A DNA stretch of 5,902 nt from Gordonibacter sp036659115 (lineage in GTDB: Bacteria; Actinomycetota; Coriobacteriia; Coriobacteriales; Eggerthellaceae). The stretch is from NCBI RefSeq assembly GCF_036659115.1, contig NZ_JAVXDF010000114.1; one strand, given 5' to 3'. The position numbers were made by a program, and so were the translations under genes. Below are positions 1 through 4,800 of the stretch, piece by piece (positions within the stretch are counted from its first letter, which is position 1; each line of letters opens with the position of its first letter). The notes under the pieces were generated by a model. The model had not been told where the DNA came from and made no database searches. It was given only the letters and a program-made list of their open reading frames with translations.

Positions 1-339
1 GATGCTTGAGCGTATCTTCGCGAACAAGCGACTTTCCTCGTCGTAGTACACAGCGAGTGTGCGCAAGGTTGGCTCGAGGCGCCCCGACACTTCTCCAACA
101 CCCACCATATCAACGACATGGCGGGGAAATGCGGCCGAATCCCTCAGGGAATCCGTGAGTGATTTTCCGGCGATAAGATGGCCATATACGCCATCGCAGG
201 CGCGCTTGAACGCGCCGTCCTCCATGTTCTCGCCCAGCAGGCTTACCGCTTCGTCGGTTTGGATGCCTGCGGCCAACATGATGGCAGCGCTTTCACAAAA
301 CGCGCTCACAGCGCTGCTATCGAGCACGGTAGTGGACAT
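1..339 (-). CDS. Type II secretion/type IV pilus platform protein, T2SSF domain (N-terminal part, cut by window edge)
   Basis: This is the first 113 residues of an integral-membrane platform protein of the GspF/PilC/ComGB family. In this family the protein sits in the cytoplasmic membrane and couples the assembly ATPase to pseudopilus or pilus growth. The visible part is one cytoplasmic T2SSF domain. It has the LAAGI motif (residues 22-26) in the first helices, GKSL (58-61), FP (71-72), GVGEVSG (80-86) and a YYDEE helix (98-102) ending in AKIRSSI. In relatives the first membrane helix follows directly, so the cut falls just before it. The GVGE-SG signature fits GspF/PilC/ComGB better than TadB/TadC. 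The ATG at 339 is chosen because AAGGAGT lies 9 bases upstream. A GTG at 363 is in frame but would put that site inside the gene, and a TGA at 393-391 closes the frame. The gene follows the transglutaminase lipoprotein by 57 bases on the same strand. Family assignment is firm; whether it serves a pilus, competence or secretion machine cannot be seen here. Confidence 0.9.
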   Translation of the reverse strand, partial: MSTTVLDSSAVSAFCESAAIMLAAGIQTDEAVSLLGENMEDGAFKRACDGVYGHLIAGKSLTDSLRDSAAFPRHVVDMVGVGEVSGRLEPTLRTLAVYYDEESRLFAKIRSSI

Positions 340-348
340 AGTCGTCTT

Positions 349-355
349 ACTCCTT
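349..355 (-). promoter_or_regulatory. Strong ribosome binding site of the T2SSF gene
   Basis: The minus strand reads AAGGAGT here, 9 bases before the ATG at 339. It decides the start in favour of that ATG over the in-frame GTG at 363, which would place the site inside the coding region. Confidence 0.85.
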
Positions 356-396
356 GTCGTCACGGCGTCTTCGCTTCCCTTCGCGTCGGCTCATTG

Positions 397-1371
397 CTAG
401 TACGTGTATCGATCGGTGTACTCTTTGGCGTTGCCGGTATATTTTTCACTGCCTGCCGAGGCGAACGTCAGGTCGATGCGCGTCCAGGTGTTCGCCTCGA
501 CGCTGATGCGGACACTCGTCCATCTGCCATCAAGATATACCAAATTCCATGCATGGTAAATACTGTCAGGTGAAACATAACCGGTGACGATTTTGCAGGG
601 GATGCCCTGACTGCGTAGCATGGCGGCCCCTAAGCTTACATAATCGAAGCAGATACCCTTCTTCTCGGCCAAGGTTGCGTCGGGGTTGGGGATGTACCCT
701 GAAGTAGCGGTAAGCTGTTCGGCCTTCGCCGTGTCGTAGGTGATGTTCTCGACTATCCAAGTGTACACCTCGCGCAGTACGTCGCCTTCGTTTTGCGCGC
801 CCGCCGCCAGCTCGCTCGCCTTAATTACTGAGGCACTGTTGGCATCGTAGCTACAGTACAGGTTGGGGCGTATGAACGGCTCGAATTCGCTTGCTATCGC
901 CGCATCGGCTTGGGTCGTGTTGATGGGCACGTAGCGCTCTCCGCTCGTGTTTTGCAGGATGCTGAACACGTAGGTGCCGCTGCCCATGTTGAGCGGACAG
1001 ACGATGGGCGTGCCATCGCCAGGCAGGTCGTAGTTGTACTCCGTCTCCCCTTGGGCAACCTGGAATTTGAGGCGACTTTCATTGTTCGCCGAGGCGGCAA
1101 CATAGCCTTGCGCAAGCGCGGAGACATCGATCATGCTGTCGTGGTCGGACACCGCGCCCTCGGGGTTGAAAGCGGCAGTCGCCAGGGGTTTTGGCTCGTA
1201 GGACGGGCCGCTCGTGGAGTCCTCCCTCGACACTTCGGGGTTGCTAGAAGAGGAATCGCCACAGCTAACCAGGCCGCCTAAGAAGAGGACGAAGACGAGT
1301 CCGAGCACGCCGGAGGCGGCGCGGCGCAGCGCCGCCTCCGGGCAAGATTTGTGCGCGCCGAGGCGTTTCAC
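397..1371 (-). CDS. Transglutaminase-like domain lipoprotein
   Basis: A 324-residue predicted lipoprotein. The N-terminus has basic residues (K2, R3, then R16-R17), a hydrophobic stretch (about 21-34) and the lipobox LVSC with the lipidated Cys at 37, followed by a Ser-rich tether. Residues about 65-180 form a beta-rich domain that often precedes transglutaminase domains in Gram-positive proteins. Residues about 195-305 are the transglutaminase-like (papain-fold) domain. The expected catalytic triad is visible: Cys241 in KGICFDY, His273 in IYHAW and Asp300 in RIDLTF. Family members usually read W..(I/M)DPTF at the last site; here the Pro is Leu. Such enzymes are extracytoplasmic thiol hydrolases or cross-linkers; the substrate is unknown, and cell-wall or surface-protein processing is only a guess. 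The start is a GTG with weak GAAGGG 10 bases upstream; no other in-frame start exists before the upstream stop at 1440-1438. The T2SSF gene follows after 57 bases without a visible terminator. Confidence 0.93.
   Translation of the reverse strand: MKRLGAHKSCPEAALRRAASGVLGLVFVLFLGGLVSCGDSSSSNPEVSREDSTSGPSYEPKPLATAAFNPEGAVSDHDSMIDVSALAQGYVAASANNESRLKFQVAQGETEYNYDLPGDGTPIVCPLNMGSGTYVFSILQNTSGERYVPINTTQADAAIASEFEPFIRPNLYCSYDANSASVIKASELAAGAQNEGDVLREVYTWIVENITYDTAKAEQLTATSGYIPNPDATLAEKKGICFDYVSLGAAMLRSQGIPCKIVTGYVSPDSIYHAWNLVYLDGRWTSVRISVEANTWTRIDLTFASAGSEKYTGNAKEYTDRYTY
1310..1341. repeat. Perfect 13-bp GC-only inverted repeat inside the lipoprotein signal-peptide codons
   Basis: The left arm at 1310-1322 (CCGGAGGCGGCGC) is the exact reverse complement of the right arm at 1329-1341, with a 6-base loop GGCGCA. 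In RNA this would be a very stable hairpin. It lies about 30 bases into the lipoprotein message, over codons 11-21 (Pro-Glu-Ala-Ala-Leu-Arg-Arg-Ala-Ala-Ser-Gly). No T-run follows it on either strand, so it is not a classical intrinsic terminator. It may slow early translation, or it may simply result from GC-rich Ala and Arg codons. Confidence 0.85.
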
Positions 1372-1381
1372 GGACGGGCGG

Positions 1382-1387
1382 CCCTTC
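1382..1387 (-). promoter_or_regulatory. Weak ribosome binding site of the lipoprotein gene
   Basis: The minus strand reads GAAGGG, 10 bases before the GTG at 1371. The match is modest. It matters because it is the only Shine-Dalgarno-like sequence near the only available start codon. Confidence 0.5.
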
Positions 1388-1436
1388 GGTCGTGTTCGGT
1401 GCGGGTGTTGCGCGCGAGCGCCTCCCCGTTTTGCCC

Positions 1437-1442
1437 ATTATA
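1437..1442 (-). promoter_or_regulatory. Sigma70-type -10 box for the lipoprotein (and possibly T2SSF) transcript
   Basis: The minus strand reads TATAAT, a perfect -10 hexamer, in otherwise GC-rich DNA. Transcription would start near 1430 and leave a leader of about 60 bases before the GTG at 1371. The expected -35 position (about 1460-1465, minus strand GGAAGC) is a poor match to TTGACA, so the promoter may be weak or activator-dependent. This box makes the lipoprotein the likely first gene of its transcription unit. Confidence 0.6.
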
Positions 1443-1536
1443 GCGCGTTCGGAATCATGGCTTCCTTACGTTCACAATCAGAGGCGAAGCGGTGTGCAAC
1501 AGGGCCGAAAAGTTACGGAAAAGCACCGGGTAGCCG

Positions 1537-1567
1537 TTGATTCAACCTGATTCAAGGCTCAGTTGAA
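1537..1567. repeat. Phased TGATTCAA repeats with nearby inverted copy (operator-like)
   Basis: TGATTCAA occurs at 1538-1545 and again at 1548-1555, a period of 10 bases or about one helical turn. The first copy lies in the small palindrome TTGATTCAA (1537-1545). TTCAA at 1551-1555 is mirrored by TTGAA at 1563-1567. Such face-phased, partly palindromic repeats between divergent promoters are typical of regulator binding sites, but no regulator is encoded in view and chance cannot be excluded. Confidence 0.35.
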
Positions 1568-1573
1568 GGAAAA

Positions 1574-1663
1574 ATGGAGGACCAGAATTTGCCTTCGAAT
1601 AGTGGTAACATTGAAGTTGGGTTTTACCCTGTCTTGCAGAGTTCACCTGCCACATCAGAGTAG
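1574..1663 (+). CDS. Possible 29-residue leader ORF upstream of the adhesin gene
   Basis: ATG at 1574 is preceded by AAGGA at 1566-1570, a spacing of 3 bases, somewhat short. The frame gives 29 residues starting MEDQNLPSNSG and ending SSPATSE before a TAG at 1661-1663. It has no signal peptide, membrane segment or run of one amino acid that would suggest classical attenuation. I do not recognise it. It could be a short leader peptide or a chance ORF; the ribosome binding site is the only positive evidence. Confidence 0.3.
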   Translation: MEDQNLPSNSGNIEVGFYPVLQSSPATSE

Positions 1664-1699
1664 AGACAGCATGTGAAACAACGTATGAGCGAATCGGAT

Positions 1700-1724
1700 G
1701 CTCCGCTTGGAAGAAAAGCGGAGC
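1700..1724 (+). promoter_or_regulatory. Leader hairpin with purine-rich loop upstream of the adhesin gene
   Basis: GCTCCGCTT (1700-1708) pairs perfectly with AAGCGGAGC (1716-1724): a 9-bp stem with a 7-base loop GGAAGAA. It ends 46 bases before the ATG at 1771. There is no T-run after it, so it is not a terminator. A GGA in an exposed loop is the kind of site bound by CsrA-type regulators, and the loop could also act as a ribosome standby site; both ideas are inference. The pairing itself is directly visible. Confidence 0.6.
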
Positions 1725-1731
1725 CGCAGAC

Positions 1732-1747
1732 GCGCAGGTAAATGCGC
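1732..1747 (+). repeat. Small hairpin directly before the adhesin ribosome binding region
   Basis: GCGCA (1732-1736) pairs with TGCGC (1743-1747) around the loop GGTAAA. It abuts AAGGGA at 1748-1753. On its own a 5-bp stem is weak evidence, but stacked after the 9-bp hairpin it gives a structured leader next to the translation start. Confidence 0.35.
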
Positions 1748-1765
1748 AAGGGAAAGATTCGGTGG
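1748..1765 (+). promoter_or_regulatory. Ribosome binding region of the adhesin gene (ambiguous start)
   Basis: Two purine-rich sites compete. AAGGGAAAG (1748-1756) is well placed for a GTG at 1762, or for coupling from a short ORF. GGTGG (1761-1765) lies 5 bases before the ATG at 1771. The ATG is preferred because its first four bases, ATGA, also contain the stop of a short upstream ORF (1742-1774). The GTG would add only three residues, and ATG 1777 would remove two. None of these alters the signal peptide core. Confidence 0.5.
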
Positions 1766-1770
1766 TACGT

Positions 1771-1890
1771 ATGAGCATGCTAGAAAAACTTTGCGACGCA
1801 CGGCACACGATTGAGGGCAAGGCGCTTTCCATCCTTGTCTCTGCGGTGTTGGCGCTTTCGCTTATCAACTTGTCTTCGATCGCCTATGCC
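1771..1890 (+). other. Signal peptide of the surface protein
   Basis: Forty residues with a longer than usual n-region (K6, R11, K17), a hydrophobic core about A18-L34 and a likely cleavage after A38-Y39-A40. There is no lipobox Cys after the core, so the protein is secreted by signal peptidase I rather than lipidated. No YSIRK-type motif is present. Confidence 0.85.
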
Positions 1891-4800
1891 GCTGGAGAGG
1901 GCTCGGCCTCCGATGCTTCGGCAGCTCCCACTGCCGCCGCCCCTGCGGTGGATGACGCGTCCGATACGGCCGATACGGCCGATACGTCTGGCATGCCTGG
2001 TGCGTCTGGCGACACGTCCGGCGACGCGTCCGGCGACAGCCAAACTACCGCCCCCGGCTCCTCCGATGCAGGTACCGGTGCCCCGCAGGATGGTATACCT
2101 CCCGTCGCACCGCCAGCCCCGACCGACGACCTTCCGGTTGCCGAGTCTGGGGTTGCCGTGGTTTCCCTGGAATTCTCACACGGATTCCTTGAGTACCTCG
2201 GCCAGACTATTGCGCCTCCCATCGAATCGGTCAAAGTGCCCCTGAACAAGGAGTTCCTGTTCACCGCCCATGCCGATGAAGGCTTCGAGCTAGACAAAGT
2301 GAAGACGGTCGTGGCCGATGTCGAGGTCGAGCTTGTCGCTAACGACGCGGGCGAGTACCGGATTCCCCGCGACCAAGTGACCAGCACCCTCACCATCAAG
2401 GTGGAAGGCAAAGAGAAGGTGCTGGAGAATGGAGCCACGCCCTCTGAAGACGTTGCTGCCGCCCCGATCACCTCCGATACCGTTATCGGTGCCAACGACG
2501 AAACGGCTGATATTGAACCCGAAGGTGCCACCAAGGACGTTGTGGACGGGGCCGCTCAGAACGAAGAAGTCGTAGCGAACGTGAGCAGCCCTGCGTTTGA
2601 GGGCTATGCCCAGGCAGGCAACGTGTTGGTAAAGGTAACTGCCGCCGAAGGCGCGCTCCCTGAGGGCACCACGGTCCGGGCGACCCAGATCACCAGTTCT
2701 GCTGTTATCGATGCGGTGGAAGCAACGGTTGAAGGTCAGGGTAGAGAACTTGAGAGCGCGGTTGCCGTCGACGTGACGCTCATGGGTCCTGAGGGCAACG
2801 TCATCCAGCCGAATGCGGCGGTGAACGTTTGTTTCTTCAATGCCGGAATCGTCGGTGACACCATGGGTGTTTACCATGTAGCCAACGACGGCTCAAGTGT
2901 CGACCCTGTTTCTGCTCGCCAGGCAGACCCTGCGGCGCAGAGTTTTGACGTGAGTCACTTTTCGATCTATGTTGTGACGGCTGAGGGGACTCCTCATCTC
3001 GCCACCTACAATTTCTATGGCGTGGATGGCACAACGCTCATAGACACGCAGATTGTGAAGACCGGCGATGCCCTCTACGAGCCCGGGACGCCTGCTGTCG
3101 ACGAGGGCCAGTCCTTCCAAGGCTGGTATGCCAAGAACGGTAGCGAATGGGCAGACAAATTCAGCACCTTTGGCGAGCAGGCTGTCACGGAAACGGCTAC
3201 GTATGACCTTTACGCCAAATCATCCGAGTTGTACTACGTGTACTTCATGGACAACCGGCAGATTCGTGTCTATACCGCTAAGTCGGGAACCCCGGGAGAC
3301 ATCATTACGACCGACGTTGCGTTCCCGCTCGGCCCAAACGAGAGCGTGACCGGTTGGTATACGGACAAGGAACTTCAGAACAAAGTTGACTCGGTAGAGC
3401 TGAAGACATCGAACGTCACGCTGTATCCCAAAGTCGAAACGGGTAAATGGGTGAACTTCGTCGCCCAGGGTGGGTCGTACACCGCGCCGAAATTCATCGG
3501 TGTGGGTGGCGTCTCCGTTGAGCCTGCAAAACCCATTCGATCTGGCTACGACTTTGCGGGTTGGTATGATAACGAATCCTGTAAGGGAGACGCTTATTCA
3601 TTTGGCACCGAACTCGCAAAAGACACGACACTCTACGCGAAATGGGAAGCGGCTGAGGCGGAATACAACGTTGTTGTTTGGCTGGAGGCAGCAGACTCGA
3701 CGCCCCATGCGATGCAGTATGATTACGTGACGACCTTCGACTATCAAGGGAAAACCGACGAAGTTGTTACGCTCCCTGGTGCAGCAGAGTTCAAGACACG
3801 TGTCGATTCCTTCTCAATCGACAAGCAGCATATTCTCGATGCTGCCGATGAGTCGAGTGACAAAGCTATTACGGTGAAGGGCGATGGCTCTGCAATCGCC
3901 AATGTGTATTTGAACCGTGCTGAATATACCATTGACCTGCGCTGCTCGGCAAAAAGCAGCGATAAAGAAAGTGCCTACAAAGATACTTATCCCCTTGTCG
4001 CGAATTACGGTGCCGATATTTCCGCACAATGGGCTGACGAGATGGTCACGATAAATAAGAAATATGGGATTCGCGTTTGGGTAGCCAATCCTAAAAGCCC
4101 TGGATCAACGGAAAATCCGGTTATCGCTCCATTTCAGACGATGACGGAAGACAGGACTCTCTATTACGTCATTTGTGGTGATGCTCTGCACCACTTGGAG
4201 TTGTACGTGGAGGATGTTGGCAATGGCGCTGCTATAGAGAAGCTCAGCCCCGAAGATCCCCGTTATCAGAGTGGTAGCTTCAGTTATTCGAAAAAATACG
4301 ATACCACGATGTTTCAACTCGAAGACACGCTCGTGTTCAAGGGCTCAGGCGTGCACGCGTCGATCCCTAATTATGCGAATGCTCTGAATGGGTTTGAATG
4401 GGTAGGGGCCGATTTAAGTACGAACCAAGGCTTTTTCAATGTGAATGGCACCTGGACGGCCCGCCATTACTTCCAAAGGAAAGCGTACACCATTACTTTC
4501 AACAACCAAAACGTGGTAAGTACGAGCGGGGCTATCAAGTACGGCTGGTCGATCAAGGATGAGGGAGCCGCGCCGGACGCGAAGGACGCGGGCGTGCCGG
4601 AAGGATCGACGTTTGCGGGCTGGTACACGTCACCGACGTTCGCAGAGGGAACGGAATTCAATTTCAACGGTGCGACCATGCCAGCGCGAAACTTGGTTTT
4701 GTACGCGAAGTGGGTTCTTCCCACGTATAAGGTTACCTACTACCTCGACATGGACGCTTCTTCGGTGGCGGCCACCCACGATGTCTCTTACGGAGAGACG

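Larger units (their letters stand above)
1372..1770. other. Divergent intergenic region between the lipoprotein and adhesin genes
   Basis: About 400 bases separate two divergent genes. The left 70 bases are the lipoprotein leader and its -10 box. The rest is less GC-rich than the flanking genes and holds the elements listed separately: a TGATTCAA repeat cluster, a small ORF and two hairpins. I found no convincing -35/-10 pair for the plus-strand adhesin gene. A TGGTAACAT at 1603-1611 looks like an extended -10 but lacks a matching -35. No tRNA, recognised riboswitch or mobile-element end is seen. Confidence 0.7.

Noticed and set aside
361..363. GTG at 363 (minus strand) as the start of the T2SSF gene.
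   Set aside because: It would place the strong AAGGAGT site inside the gene and adds only eight residues; the ATG at 339 has ideal spacing.
59..573. Plus-strand frames at 59-400 and 178-573 opposite the T2SSF and lipoprotein genes.
   Set aside because: The minus strand encodes recognisable T2SSF and transglutaminase motifs with proper starts; the plus-strand peptides match no family I know.
1480..1547. Resemblance to parts of a c-di-GMP-I (GEMM) riboswitch: GGCGAAGC, then AGGGCC, then GGGTAGCC on the plus strand.
   Set aside because: The conserved GGCAAACC-type 5' half is missing, the spacing between the blocks is wrong and the core reads GCGAAGC rather than ACGCAAAGC. A covariance-model search would settle it.
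1603..1611. TGGTAACAT as an extended -10 promoter for the adhesin gene.
   Set aside because: There is no -35 match at the right distance and the hexamer TAACAT is only a partial match; too weak to list as a promoter.
1700..1724. The 9-bp hairpin as an intrinsic terminator.
   Set aside because: No T-run follows on either strand, and no gene ends just upstream on the plus strand.
1884..2534. A 216-codon minus-strand frame, with others at 2290-2877 and 4897-5322, as genes antisense to the adhesin.
   Set aside because: They mirror the GC-rich codons of a clearly real protein with recognisable domains, give low-complexity or unrecognisable peptides, and lack convincing ribosome binding sites.
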